In this document: in pieces, positions 24,433 through 36,009 of the stretch | Layout of the letters: each line of letters starts with the position of its first letter | Position numbering within the stretch: position 1 is the stretch's first letter | Assembly (NCBI RefSeq): GCF_030272615.1 | Contig: NC_081414.1 | Span: 912,771,009 to 912,835,008, forward strand | From: Cryptomeria japonica | Lineage: Eukaryota > Streptophyta > Pinopsida > Cupressales > Cupressaceae | Reading direction: 5' to 3' | Length of the DNA: 64,000 nucleotides | Position numbers and translations under genes: made by a program | The notes under the pieces: generated by a model | Told to the model about the DNA's origin: nothing | What the model saw: the letters and a program-made list of their open reading frames with translations, nothing else | Database searches by the model: none

Positions 24433-24523
24433 TAAGAAAGACGGGATAGAATGGGTTGACCGAATAAAGTGACAAAGTCACAGGAAGAAGAATACTGACT
24501 CGGGAAATGAGGGCGAGGGCTAG

Positions 24524-24534
24524 GGTAGGCTATA
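24524..24534 (+). promoter_or_regulatory. TATA-like box of the antisense unit
   Basis: GGCTATAAGATAG lies about 100 bp upstream of the ATG at 24629 on the plus strand, in a segment otherwise richer in G+C than the LTR. The call rests on motif and spacing only. Confidence 0.4.
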
Positions 24535-24628
24535 AGATAGACCATGGGCAAAAGAAATCCTCATTGTCATCCACACCCTTACAAGATCACAGTGCAGAGC
24601 GAGAAAAGAGCAGTAGCAGTCAGCAGCG

Positions 24629-24694
24629 ATGGCTTTGGTTCATAGATTTGACCGCGTTTGCCGATTCCAGCGACCAGCAGAGGCAGGAGAGCCG
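24629..24694 (+). CDS. Antisense unit, exon 1 (predicted)
   Basis: An ATG in CAGCGATGG context starts MALVHRFDRVCRFQRPAEAG and reads 22 codons to a strong donor, CCG|GTAAGT, at 24694/24695. It ends on a complete codon (phase 0), which matches the phase of exon 2 at 25483. Twenty-two codons are too few for a homology call; the support is start context, donor and phase. Confidence 0.5.
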
Positions 24695-24807
24695 GTAAGT
24701 ACCGCAAAATCTCCTCGTACTTTCACGCATTTCAAGTTTTGTCATTAATGCATGCTAGGTAGCAATAAATGCGCTAGGAATAGGATAGTTAAAAAATGCA
24801 AAAATGC

Positions 24808-25085
24808 GCAACCGCGTCTGTGTCAGTGCCAGGCGCGTCTGTGTCAGACAGGCGCGTCTGTGTCAGGTCCAGGCACGTCTGTGCCTGGAACCACGTTTGT
24901 GCTGAATACGGACGCATTTGTGAAATGTAGAGGCGTCTGTGCCCTGTAGGGGCGTTTATGTCATGTAGGGACGTCTGTGTTCCCTGGTCGCGTTTGTGCA
25001 TGGTATAGGCACGTATGTGTTCAGGAAGCGCGTCTGTGTTGCAGAAGCGCGTTTGTGCAGTGTATAAGCGCGTTTGTGTGTCAAA
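24808..25085 (+). repeat. Minisatellite of GCGTCTGTG motifs (plus orientation)
   Basis: About 13 copies of a 19-21 bp unit carry a core GCGTCTGTG or GCGTTTGTG, each followed by a variable spacer. The array is CpG-rich and lies inside the predicted intron of the antisense unit. The complement ACACAGACGC forms arrays at 35587-35746 and 36948-37207 in the same element. Confidence 0.92.
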
Positions 25086-25208
25086 ATGCATAGGTTGTGT
25101 CTTTTTAGGTCAAATCGGCAGTTCTGTGATGAACATACGCTGTCGATTGGATAAGCTGCTGAGAGGATACACTCAAGCAGGTCCTCTAGGATGACTAGGA
25201 TAGATCAA

Positions 25209-25455
25209 GGCACTTTGTGATGAACAGGGAGCACCAAGATAGGCAGCACTTTGTGATGAACAGGGAGTGCGAATGTGAGTAACACTTTGTGATGAACAGG
25301 GAATGTCACACATGTAGTACTTTGTGATGAACAGGGAGCACTACTAGGATAGATAGCAACACTTTGTGATGAACAGTGAGTGTCACTAGGATAGGTAAGC
25401 GTATGCATTTAGATAGCAAGTAGCATTTTGTGATAAACAGTGAATGCCACGATAA
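25209..25455 (+). repeat. Tandem repeat with core CACTTTGTGATGAACAGGGAG
   Basis: Six copies of the core CACTTTGTGATGAACAGKGA start at about 25210, 25248, 25282, 25318, 25360 and 25421, with variable spacers of about 15-40 bp. The core is much better conserved than the spacers. The array ends about 30 bp before the predicted splice acceptor at 25482. Confidence 0.92.
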
Positions 25456-25482
25456 CTGACATGATTGATTGGTTGACTGCAG

Positions 25483-25898
25483 GAGTATCTGCCTATGTTG
25501 GAGTCACGGGAGAGATTCCCGTCTACTCAGAGGTTGCGACCAAAGTTGTCGATTCAGGATATGATTTCTATTGAGGAGATGGGTCTCACACATGTGCTAT
25601 ATGTGCCCGAGTTTCGGGCAAACATGGGTTTGCTGACTGCACTGGCTGAGAGATGGCACTTAGAGACTTGTAGTTTGCTTTTGCCGATGGGTGAGATGAC
25701 AGTCACCTTGAAGGATGTATATAGGATTCTACGGATACCGATCGATGGGGAGTTAGTACCCTATGATCGAGACGGAGATAGGGATGCACTGAGACGAGTG
25801 TTCTAGGATCCAAGACTGGAGATGAGGGTGGGACACGTGGCATGGGATACCATGACATGGATAGGATTAGCACTACCAATAGTGTTGGCAGAAGTGAT
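25483..25898 (+). pseudogene. Plant mobile domain (PMD) exon, antisense to gag-pol
   Basis: After the acceptor TTGACTGCAG|G the plus strand encodes EYLPMLESRERFPS, then GLTHVLYVPEFRANMGLLTA, LAERWHLETCSLLLPMGEMT and VTLKDVYRILRIPIDGELV. This is the plant mobile domain (aminotransferase-like PMD, as in MAIN/MAIL1) signature: L..L.ERW..ET..F..P.GE.T.TL.DV..L..LPIDG. A TAG at 25804-25806 interrupts it, but the same frame continues with DPRLEMRVGHVAWDTMTWIG up to a GTGAGT donor near 25898. PMD is common in plant transposons and in silencing-related host proteins. Here it lies between integrase and the 3' LTR on the opposite strand, like the antisense extra ORFs reported in Tat-lineage elements. 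Later exons were not found. Confidence 0.8.
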
Positions 25899-27585
25899 CA
25901 GTGAGTTCCTCTGTATCAGTTTTGTACCATTTTGTATAATGATGTAGACACCTGCAGGTGATTGTAGCCATATGATTTTGACATCATTGTATCATGACAC
26001 TTTATATATATATATATATGAGATGATGCATCTTTGCGACAGCTATATGCATGTGTACCTATGTGATGAGATGTTCTTATGTGATGCTTATGATATGGAT
26101 GCAAATATGTATATGATGCTATGCAAATTTTTTTTTTGTTCTTTTATGTTGTATATGTGATGCATGATGCAAATGTGAATGTATGTAATGCAGATGAATA
26201 TGATAATGCAAATGATTATTTACATAATAAAAATGTGAGATGTGTTAACATGTGTTGTATGCAGGATGTGATGCAATTGTGTATGAAATGCTTATATGTG
26301 GTGATGCAAGTGTAACTATATGAAATGCAAATGTTTTTGGTGTGTCATTATACTCAGTCATGTGATAGCAGGCTACGCGGACTCGAGAAGGACGATGGAA
26401 GTCAATCAAGAAAGGGGGATGGAAGATAGAAGATATGAACGTGAAAGAGCTTCTTGTGCGGTATCATCATTGAGCTTATTATGGCAAGTAGGTTATGACA
26501 ATCGAGGCATATGTTTGACCCAGAAAGTCATTGTACCTGTTTGCATGGAGATAAGACAGTCACAAACAAGGAATGCCCTAGTTCATACTAGACTCACAGT
26601 GTCCTCATATCCTTGGACAAGTCATAGCATTACTAAAAGACAATCCACAGACAGCAAATGCAGATAGGTGACGATACCCCATCCTCACCTTTCTAGTCAA
26701 AGACATCCTGGAGATAGAATCTGTAGTCAAAGACATCCTGGAAAAGCTAAAAGACATGTCACCAAAAGATAAAATCAAAAGAAAACCAAGACTCGACACC
26801 AACATCCACTGTAGTCCTCAAGTTTAGTGTCTCGTGTCACTTGTATAAGTCTTATTTGATTGTGGTCACAATGTTTACTTTCACAAAAAGGGATAGATTA
26901 ACACTGAACCATATGTTGTCTGAGTCTGTTGAAAGATTTGATTTTGTTGAAGCCCATTGTTGCTGTTGTGTCTCATTTGAAACTGACTGAATCCATGAAA
27001 CTGATACTTTATTGTGGAGAAGATGGAACTTTATTGCAGATCTGTGATGCAAATGTTGCTTTATTGCGGACTGTGCGCGAATAGACTGAAGAAAGCTGGA
27101 AGAAACTGTACTCCTCAAAACATGTGATGTTCTCAGTTCCACACCCATCACTAGACGTAGGATTGGCCGTAGTCACAGATAGGATCCGATTTATTATGGA
27201 TGGAAAGGGATGTGAAAAGGGAGGTTTATTATGAATGGCTAACCAATCTTAGGTAGATCAATAACAAGCCATGATGGGAATGGGTAAGTTTATTATGGAT
27301 GAATAGGTTGTGAGTGTGTGCAAAGTGAAAGGATGAAAGAGAATCCTGAAGGAGGGAGGAGCAATGTCTCTACGCATGGCGCTGGTGACCCAGTTTTCAC
27401 CATGGTACTTGCCCAAGGCGCCACCGAAGTGGTTTTCACCATTGGACGAAATTATTTCTCTTTACTTTTTTGATTTTTCAATTTTTTTGTGTCACAAGGC
27501 GCCTGTTTGCCAGGTTTTCACCAAGTAACGATTTTTTTGTTTTATAATTTTTTTTGTATTTTTTGAATTAAGATACTCTAATGAG
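25899..27585. other. Non-coding 3' region of the Tat element
   Basis: This holds (TA)n near 26003-26020 and ATG/ATGCAAATGT-rich low-complexity DNA (26020-26330). Repeated phrases such as TTTATTATGGATG (27190-27300) and GGTTTTCACC with AAGGCGCC (27380-27530) follow, then poly-T. A possible acceptor GATAGCAG|GCTACG at 26368 could belong to a further antisense exon, but its frames show no PMD continuation. Confidence 0.55.
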
Positions 27586-29010
27586 CTATGTGTAGAACCG
27601 GCGAAGGTGCATGATGTTGATAGGATCCTCCAACGATTCCCCTTCTGTAGTTGAGAGCTGATATGCCCCAGATCCATATACCGTTGTGATGATGTAAGGA
27701 CCAAGCCAGTTTGGTTCGAACTTGCCCATTTTATCTCTGTCTTGCTGATTCTTGGGGTTCTCTCTGAGTACTAAGTCACCTACCTCAAATGTGCGAGGCT
27801 TAACTTTGTGATTGTAACTGTGACTCATTCGTTGTTGGTAAGCCTTGAGATGGTTAAAAGCAGTGTGCCTTCGTTCCTCCAGCAGTTCTAGTTCTTGTAA
27901 GCGAGAGACCCTGTAGTCTTCATCGTTGATTATGTTTCTCAAGGAGACCCGTAGAGAAGGTAACTCGACTTCAATAGGCAAGATGGCTTCAGAGCCGTAG
28001 ACAAGTGAGTAGGGTGTAGCTCCTGTAGGTGTGCGGACACTTGTGCGATAGGCCCAGAGTGCAGGATTGAGTTGGATATGCCAGTTACGGCCAGCGTCGT
28101 CGACTATCTTTTTAAGGATTTTGAGAATTGTTTTATTAGACGCCTCAGCTTGGCCATTACCTTGGGGGTAATATGGTGTGGAGAAATGGTGAGAGATATG
28201 GAAGCGGTCACAGAGTTCACGAACATCCTGATTTTTGAAGGGACGCCCATTATCAGTAACAATGGAAGTAGGAATCCCGTATCGGCAAATGATGTAGTTT
28301 AGGATGAAGGTAGCGATTTGTTTCCCAGTAACTTGTGTGAGAGGCACGGCTTCAATCCACTTTGTAAAATACTCTGTGGCTGTAATAATGAATTTATGTC
28401 CATTGGAAGAAGGAGGGTGAATCTTGCCTATGAGATCGAGTCCCCACTGACAAAAGGGCCAAGGAGATGCAAGTGGTTGTAGTTCTTGTGCTGGTGCATG
28501 TATGAGGTCTCCATGAATTTGACACTTCTTACACTTCTTGACAAACTGATATGCATCTTTTTCCATAGTAGGCCAGTAGTATCCCGTCCTGATGAGTTTC
28601 TTGGCCAAGGTAGGACCACTAGTATGCGGACCACATATCCCTTCATGCACTTCTCGTAACGCAATCTGAGCTTCGTCACTCTCTAAACATCTAAGAAGGG
28701 TGCCATCTAGACCTCGTCGGTATAGGATATCTGCTAAAATGACGTATCGAGAGGATTGGCGAATGAAAGTGCGGCGTTGATTGTTCGATAGATCGGGAGG
28801 TAAGATATTGTCATGAAGGTATGTGAATATGGGACCATATAACTGGGATTCAGGACCAACAACACATATCATTTCCTTAGGAGTGATTTCATATGACGGA
28901 ATCAGCAAGTTGTCTTCCAGGAATTCATAGCAGGTCTCATTTTGTGGTAGATCAATGAGCGAAGCAATTGTAGCCATGGCATCAGCAGCGCGATTCTGTT
29001 CTCTTGGTAT
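27586..29010 (-). pseudogene. Tat element integrase
   Basis: The frame opens with IPREQNRAADAMATIASL (end of the second RNase H), then a linker. The H2C2 zinc finger follows (HEGICGPH...CKKCQ, about 28655-28525). The integrase core has the acidic triad at GLDLIG (about 28435), VTDNGRPF (about 28265) and GQAEASN (about 28155). A C-terminal part follows with HKVKPRTFEVGDLVLR and WLGPYIITTVYGSGAYQLS, ending in a stop at 27586. Integrase joins the DNA copy to the host genome. The 463-codon frame is intact from ATG at 28977 to its stop; the preceding TAG at 29011-29013 separates it from RNase H. No chromodomain is seen, as expected for Tat. Confidence 0.95.
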
Positions 29011-29940
29011 CTACTCAAACTCTATCTTTGCAAAGTGTTGTTTCAGATCATCTACTAGTTGTTTGTAAGGCATTAGCTTTTCATCTTTTGTTTGATAATC
29101 ATCAGTTGCTTGACAGATGACAAGTTGAGAATCCCCAAAAACATGAAGTTCTTGGATCTTCCATTGAACTGCAATTCTTAACCCAGTTGTTAATGCCTCG
29201 TATTCCGCTATATTGTTAGTGCACGGAAATGATAAGCGGTATGACTTTGGTATAGAATCACCTTGGGGAGTTATAAAGAGTATACCCGCTCCTGCCCCGT
29301 GCTGTGTGTATGAGCCGTCAAAATATAATTGCCATGGCTTTGTAGGTGATATTGTTAGAATGGACTCATCTGGAAATTCTGACTGTAGAGGAGCATCATC
29401 TATCATGGGAGCATCTGCCAGTTGATCTGCAATTGCTTGTCCTTTTATAGCTTTTCTATCCACGTATTCAATGTCGAATTCACTCAAAATCATTACCCAC
29501 TTGGCCAGCCGCCCAGTAAGTGTAGCTTTGTTGAGAAGATATTTTAGTGGATCAATTTTGGCAATCAACTTAGTCTTGTGAGTGAGCATATAATGTCGTA
29601 ATTTTTGTGAAGCAAAGACCACAGCGATACATGCACACTCGATTGGTGTGTAGTTTAGCTCATATCCCACCAATGTGCGACTGATATAGTAGACTGCTTT
29701 TTCCTTGCCGTCAGGTATTTGCTGTGCTAGGAGTGCCCCCAGTGTCGTTGGAGTAGCTGATATGTAAAGTAGCAATGGTTGATCTGGAATTGGTGGCATC
29801 AAGACTGGTGGGTTCAAAAGATAGTCTTTGAGTGTCTGAAAAAGCCTGTTGACAGTTCTCATCCCATTTGAACTTGATGTTTTTGTGTAGCAGGTGCTGG
29901 AAAGGATTACACTTATCTGCAAGTTGTGCTATGAATCTTC
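29011..29940 (-). pseudogene. Tat element RNase H and second (archaeal-type) RNase H
   Basis: The first RNase H (LYISATPTTLGALLAQQ ... GRLAKWVMILSEFDIEYV) occupies roughly residues 50-165 of the 303-residue frame. A second one follows from residue about 198: LYFDGSYTQHGAGAGILF (catalytic D), NNIAEYEAL (E) and VFGDSQLV (D), with the last D in RAADAMA beyond the TAG stop at 29011-29013. Two RNase H domains in the order RT-RH-aRH-IN define the Tat lineage. A single-base frameshift near 29845, in a T run just before QTLKDYLLNPPV, puts this part in a different frame from RT. Confidence 0.93.
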
Positions 29941-29968
29941 GTATGGACTGGAGTCTCCCTTGTAAAGA

Positions 29969-31651
29969 TCAAAGTTGACTAATATTCTTGGGTGGCGGCG
30001 TGTCCAAGATAGCCTTGACTTTTGCTGGATCAGCTTCTATTCCTCTTTTAGACACAATGAATCCTAGGAGCTTCCCGGAGGTTACTCCAAAGACACATTT
30101 CTTTGGATTTAGTCTTACCTTATATTTTTCCAGCCGATCAAAGACAACTGATAGTATGTCCAAGTGGGTGTCTCTGTCTATTGATTTGACCAAGAGATCA
30201 TCAACATAATCTTCCACGGTTATGTGCATGAGATCATGAAAAATAGTGGTCATCGCTCTTTGATAAGTGGCGCCTGCATTTTTCAGCCCAAAGGGCATGA
30301 CATTCCAACAGAAGGTTCCCCATGGACAAGTGAATGATGTTTTATGTTGATCTTCAGGTGCAATCCTGATCTGATTATATCCAGAAAATCCGTCCATTAA
30401 AGATAGCATTTCATGACTTGCTGTGAGATCAACGATCAAGTTAATGTTTGGTAATGGGAAATCATCCTTTGGACAAGCCTTGTTGATATCTCTGAAGTCT
30501 ATACATATCCTTATGCTGCGATCCGATTTACTGACGGGTACTAGATTGGAAATCCATTCAGGATAATCAATTGGGCGTATGAATCCAACATCCAGTAATT
30601 TCTCCAGCTCTGTCTTGACTAGCAATGCCACTTGTGGATGCATTTTCCTTAATTTCTGCTTTACTGGTTTTGCCCACGGTTTGACTATCAAATGATGCAT
30701 AACCAAATCCGGATCCAGTCCAGGCATATCAGCGTATGACCATGCGAAGTTGATTTGTCGTCCCTTAAAGAAGCTCATGAATTTTGTCCTCTCGGCCTCT
30801 GTCAATGATTGAGCCAAAAATATGTTGTGTGGGACCTCTGCTGTACCAATGTTTGTCTTTATAGTCTCCTCTACCAACATAGATGATTTTTCCTCGTATG
30901 ATGCTGGGAGAATGTCGAGCCTTCCATCTTTGGGTGCCTCAGAGAGGTTTTCACCCTTAGATACGTCCTTTCTTTTTACTTTTTTGGAGTCAGATAGCGC
31001 CACAGTGTGGTTTTCTCCATAAGACCCTTGTTTTGTTTTTATTTTCACATTTTTGCGACTAGAAGGCCCGACACCCTCACCAAAGTATGCTATGCTGTTG
31101 AGCTCTATGGCGTATCCTGCTTTGTGGTCTCCAGGGGGAAGATCATCTCGAATGCCAAGATAGTCGACAATAGCTTCGTCATTTTGAAATGTATCAAATT
31201 GTATTGGTCCTTCATGATCCCAGTCAATGAGTTGAGGATGAACAAGGGGAAGGTCATTAATGTTTTCAGGGTTTGCAGGACTAATAGTGAAGATGTGGTT
31301 ATATTCAAGTATGTCAAGGTAATCATCGAGGTCATCGATGGCACTCTCCTCATCAGTTTCGATCATGAGCGAATCCAAATTGTCATCACTAGTAGAGCCT
31401 TCTGGGACAGGTGTCCTCATCCTATGTGATTTTGACCTAGGACCTTGAAACGAAGCTTGTGCGGGATCCTTATGGGTTGATTCTTGACCAACTCTGAACT
31501 TTTTGTAAAATTCCTCCTCCTCTGTAGGTTCATCTAGCTCTCTGAATGTTTCAGTGAGCTCATAGTCACTGGAGGATTTGTCTGAACCCCATTCCCACTC
31601 ATTGGAGTCTGTGGAATAGTAATCCTCTTGTTGAACTTCGGCAACTTTAAT
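29969..31651 (-). pseudogene. Tat element reverse transcriptase
   Basis: After an acidic spacer (VQQEDYYSTDSNEWEWGSD; later DDLDDYLDILEYNHIFTIS) the frame holds the full RT fold. Its blocks are VKTELEKLLDVGFIRPIDYP, RICIDFRDINKACPKDDFPL, SLMDGFSGYNQIRIAPEDQH, WNVMPFGLKNAGATYQRAM and the catalytic EDYVDDLLVKS (about 30,200), then KKCVFGVTSGKLLGFIVS. RT copies the element RNA. A TGA at 31652-31654 separates it from the protease part in the same frame, and another TGA near 29966 follows KNISQL. Both fit CGA-to-TGA decay. Confidence 0.95.
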
Positions 31652-33433
31652 TCACCATACCTCTTTTGTTCTTTTATTATGTAGTCTGGGATTCAGAAAA
31701 CCAAGCCCCTTGGAGCATTCCCTTCTTGTAGTTAGCTCAGGTTGTAAGGGCTCCATGACACCTTCTTTGCGTGGTCCGAGAGGGTTTTTTCCATCATACC
31801 CGAATCTTTGCAAAATTTTGAAGCCTTTGCCATAGTTCTCACAGGGTATAATAATCTGATCATGTGTGTCATCTTCAACGTCCTTATAGAGCATTTTATA
31901 TAAGTTTTCTTCTTCTAGTTCACCCCATTTTTGAAAGATGGTAGGATCCCATTTGAGCATCATGATGGAGATTTGCTTGTTAGGATGTGGCCTCCCATAT
32001 TCCTTGGGAGAGGTCATGACTTGTCGTAAAAACATTGTTTGATTCAAAGTGTATTCTCCCATGCCTTTGTCTTGAAACTTGGCTCTAAGTTCACCTTGTT
32101 TGGATGTCGAGGGCTTTAATGACTCAGGATCAATATATGCTGAAGAAGGAGTAGCCTCACAATTGCTGGGGATGATAGTCTCAGTATGTGATCTCAAGTT
32201 ATTACAATATATGAATGGATTTGGATCACCATTGACGGTCACTTCAACTCCATTGTGAGGAAACTTAATGCACTGATGGTATGTTGATGGGACTGCCCTC
32301 ATTTCATGAATCCAAGGACGTCCTAGCAATATGTTGTATGTGAGATCAAGATCTAGGACTTGACAAACCACATCCTTTGTGACTGGCCCTATTCTTAGCG
32401 GTAAGGTGACTGTGCCCTTGGACGAGCGCTCTTCATCATCATAAGCCTTGATGGTGATTTGGTTTGTAGCATTCACAGCCTTGTCAGAATATCCCAATTG
32501 TCTTATGGTACTCAAGGTACACATATTAAGACCTGCTCCTCCATCTATCAGGACTCGCTTTATTCTATGTTTATGTATGAAGGCTTCAACATGTAGAGGT
32601 GCATTATGTGGCTGACTTATGGAGGCGTCATCGGCTTCTGTAAATGTGAGGGAGTGTGGAACGGATAGGTATCCCACCATGGCTTGAAACTGGTCCACGT
32701 TTAGATCAGTAGGGATGGCAGTATCTCTCAAGATTTTGTCAAGGATAGCTTTATGTGCAGGAGATATACGTAAGAGCTCAAGAATAGAGATAAGTGCAGG
32801 TGTCTTCCCTAGTTGTTCTACAAGGTCGTACTCAGGCTTGATTGATGAAAGATTGGTATTCTTAGTGGAGGCACCTGGCAACATGATCTTACCTTGACGG
32901 GTTGTAACATGACATTCAGAGGTAGATTCGGACGAAGATCCCACACCTTTTAGGACAATTTTGGGTCTCTGAGAAGGATTCTCAGGATTTTTGTTTTTGA
33001 TAGTAATGGTAGAGATATAATTGTCCATTGAGATGTGATTGATAGTAGAATCATAATTGTAAGGTGCTCTAGTATAATTGGCTTTATCATCTGTGACTTT
33101 GCCTTTTCCTTTGTCATGTTTTGGGAATGGTTCCTTAAACATCTCATGCTCTTGATTAGATGAATGTCCCTCAATCTCAATGTCGCCTCTATCAATGAGA
33201 TCTTGCACAATGTTTTTCAATCGATGGCAATTACTTGTCTTATGACCCTTGCTCTTATGAAACTCACAAAATTCATCATCATTCCACCAATTTGGTTTAA
33301 CCTTTGGTTCATATGGAGGAAAATCTGGAACTGTGATCACTTTGTTTGCTACAAGCTTTTTGAATACTGATTCAAGTGGTTCCCCCAATGGAGTGTACTT
33401 CCTTCGTGGTCTAGAAGTTGTTTGAGTGTTCAC
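31652..33433 (-). pseudogene. Tat element gag C-terminus, protease and G-patch-like segment
   Basis: The frame starts after a TAG at 33434-33436 and is open for 593 codons. An N-terminal knuckle-like part (CEFHKSKGHKTSNCHRL) binds nucleic acid in related Gags. The protease is recognisable by HRIKRVLIDGGAGLNMCTLS and ILLGRPWIHEM; the usual DSGA/DTGA is DGGA here, a variant seen in this lineage. Near the end, ILQRFGYDGKNPLGPRKEG and SKGLGF resemble a G-patch, an RNA-binding motif. The protease cuts the polyprotein. The in-frame stop TGA at 31652 interrupts what was one polyprotein. Confidence 0.9.
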
Positions 33434-35098
33434 CTAATTGTTGGTAGAACTTGATCCAGAAAAGACAAACTTGGGTCTCACTATGTTGGCATCAACAACA
33501 CCATCATTAACTGTGTTCTTGTTCTTATTCCAAAATTTTGGTTTGTCCTTTCCTTTGAAGTCCTCTTTGTTTTCTTTGAATAGTTTGATAACTCCTTGTT
33601 CAATTAAGACCTTTTCTATTGCTAGGCCCTTTTCAATAACGTCCTTGAATGTAGACAAACAAGCTTTTCTGAGATCATAGCCAATAGCCTTATTAACGTT
33701 TTGAGTGAACATTTCTACCGTTTGTTTCTGCGGGATTTCACAAGAGCATCTGCTAGCTAAGTTTCTCCATCTCTGTAAAAATGTTGCGAAAGATTCTCCT
33801 TCCTTTTGTTTAGTATTTCACAAGGTAGTAACTGAGACATCTGTTTCAATGTTGTAGGAGAAATGTTGAATGAATGCCTCTGCTAAGTCGCCCCATGACT
33901 TAATACCAGGAGGTAATTGAGAAAACCATTCCATAGCCTGATCGCCTAAGCTTTGTGGAAACAACCTCATCAAGTATGTTTCTTCTGCCGCTACCTCAAT
34001 GCAGGCTGTGAAGAATTGTCTTATATGTGCCTTGGGGTCTCCTCTCCCTCTATATTTGTCAAATTTTGGCGTTACAAAGTGTGGAGGAAATGGAGGCATT
34101 GGAATGCTCTTATCGAAGGGATAAGGACATATATCTCTCATAGTGTATGTTGGTTTTGATGTACTCATGTCCTCCATTTTCTTTTGTAAATCTCTTATTT
34201 GTTGCTCCAAATTGTTTTTAGGAGGAGATTGATTTCTTGTAGCATACCCCATGTTTGAGACACCCATTTGAGGAGGAGCTTGTTGCATGTATGGATGATA
34301 CTGATCATAGACATGTCCATATGGAGGTCTATATTGATGTGGCATATATGGAGCACTTGGCATAACTTCATGTTGAGGGACCTCATATCTCTTTTGTGTG
34401 TATAAACCATATTCAATAGGCCTTTCATTTTCCATTGTGTTGCCCCCAATTTTGACATGAGGTCTCCTTGTGTCAAAATTTTGAGGATGTCCTTGAGTAT
34501 CCACTTGTTTTGATTGATTCATACCTTGAGCATGTGATTGAGCATAAGGCCTCCATGATGGTCCTTGAGTGTAAGTATCATATGTTTGAGCTTGTGTATG
34601 TGGGATTGCTGGCTTTTGAAGCAAAGCTGATGGTGACTCAGGCATCATATTATTCGGTCCTCTATTTCCTCCACTATTTGGTCTCCTTTGATCCATGTTA
34701 GGTTGAGTTTGTTGTGAGGGTCAACTTTCCATAAGTTGAGATAAGTCAAAATCAGGTGGTATTTTAGCTCCACTATGTGCCATCATGTTTAGAAAGTATT
34801 GTCGATCTCTCCTCATTATCTCTTCAACCAATCTATTGAATTGAGGATCCATTATGGATTCTTGTATGTCTGCTGATAGTATTGAAGAGTTGTCCACTGT
34901 GTCATTGTGTGTAGCATTGTTGTTTATAGTATTTGCGCTTTCCACATTTGAATTGTGTCTATAAACATTCATGTCTGGTAATGTAGTGTGCTCAGGATTG
35001 TAGAATAGATCATTGTCATACTCATAAGAACTCATTTTTACGGATTCTTGAGCTTCTTTAGCTATTCTCCTAGATTTTTGAAGGCGGGTTTCAACCAT
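33434..35098 (-). pseudogene. Tat element Gag
   Basis: The ATG at 35098 begins MVETRLQKSRRIAKEAQ. A disordered Asn/Gln/Pro-rich part follows, then the retrotransposon gag fold: PPHFVTPKFDKYRGRGDPKA, LMRLFPQSLGDQAMEWFSQL, SWGDLAEAFIQHFSYNIE and ESFATFLQRWRNLASRC (about 34100-33740). Three in-frame stops are TGA at 34721-34723, TGA at 33815-33817 and TAG at 33434-33436. All lie in one frame and all fit C-to-T change. Gag forms the particle that packages the RNA. No extra ORF1 of Ogre type precedes it. Confidence 0.92.
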
Positions 35099-35586
35099 GA
35101 ACTAGGTGTTAGACCAAGATGTGAGAAACTAGATGAAGAATGAAAAATTATGGAAGACCAAGAGTTGTATGAAGTGTAAGTGAATCTTGAGGTGTACTTG
35201 CAATATCCAAAGTGTAAGACCAAGTATGTAAGTAGTGGAGTAGGTGTGACTTCCAAAGAGAGGATAGTTTCTCTTGATGAGGTAAGCTGACCTTGACTCT
35301 AAGTAAGACCAAATGAGACCCAAAGGTAAGAAACCTTGATGAGGGACCACTTAGCAAAGTGTAGTTGTATGTAGTGTGTTGACAAAGTATGATGAGGACA
35401 AGCAAGTGACCTTTTGACTCAAGTTTAGGCAATTGTGAATGTAAAATGAGATGTGAAGCAATGATGGACTATGTGAAACCTTAGAACAAGCTGAATGCTA
35501 GATGAAACCTGAAGAGACAACCTAAGAAGCTCAAGTATGCCGAAACTGATTTTCTTTGTTTGCTTGACTGTTAAATTTTTCAAATC

Positions 35587-35746
35587 CTGACACAGACGCC
35601 TCTGTATACTTCACAGACGCGATTATCTGACACAGATGCCTCTCTGTTTGACACAGACGCTGATAAAAACACAGACGCTATTCTATACTTCACAGACGCG
35701 CTTATCTGACGTAGACGCGGTTTAAACAGACACAGACGCGTTTCTG
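35587..35746 (-). repeat. GCGTCTGTG minisatellite, leader array 2
   Basis: About eight copies of ACAGACGC (plus strand), that is GCGTCTGT on the element's coding strand, are spaced about 16-27 bp apart. The motif is the one found at 24808-25085 in the opposite orientation. Confidence 0.92.
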
Positions 35747-36009
35747 TAACCTTAGTGCAATTTTTCCTATCTGTGAAGTTGTTTTGTTGTGACCAAATCT
35801 GATTTTTTCGACTGTTTTTCGTGACAAGAGGACACAATGTTGATGACTCAATGTTTGCAAACTGTTTAGACTCCAAAAGTGTGTTGTTTGATGTAAAAAG
35901 TTTTTGCATACACTTGAAGACACAAAAGACACAATGTTTTGTTGTTTTGTCTTGAATGTTTGAGTGTTTAGCATAAGACAAGCACAAATCTTAGGGTTGG
36001 CCAAGACAA

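Noticed and set aside
26320-26667. Plus-strand frame of 115 codons as a further PMD exon
   Set aside because: An acceptor-like CAG precedes it, but the translation has no plant mobile domain continuation.
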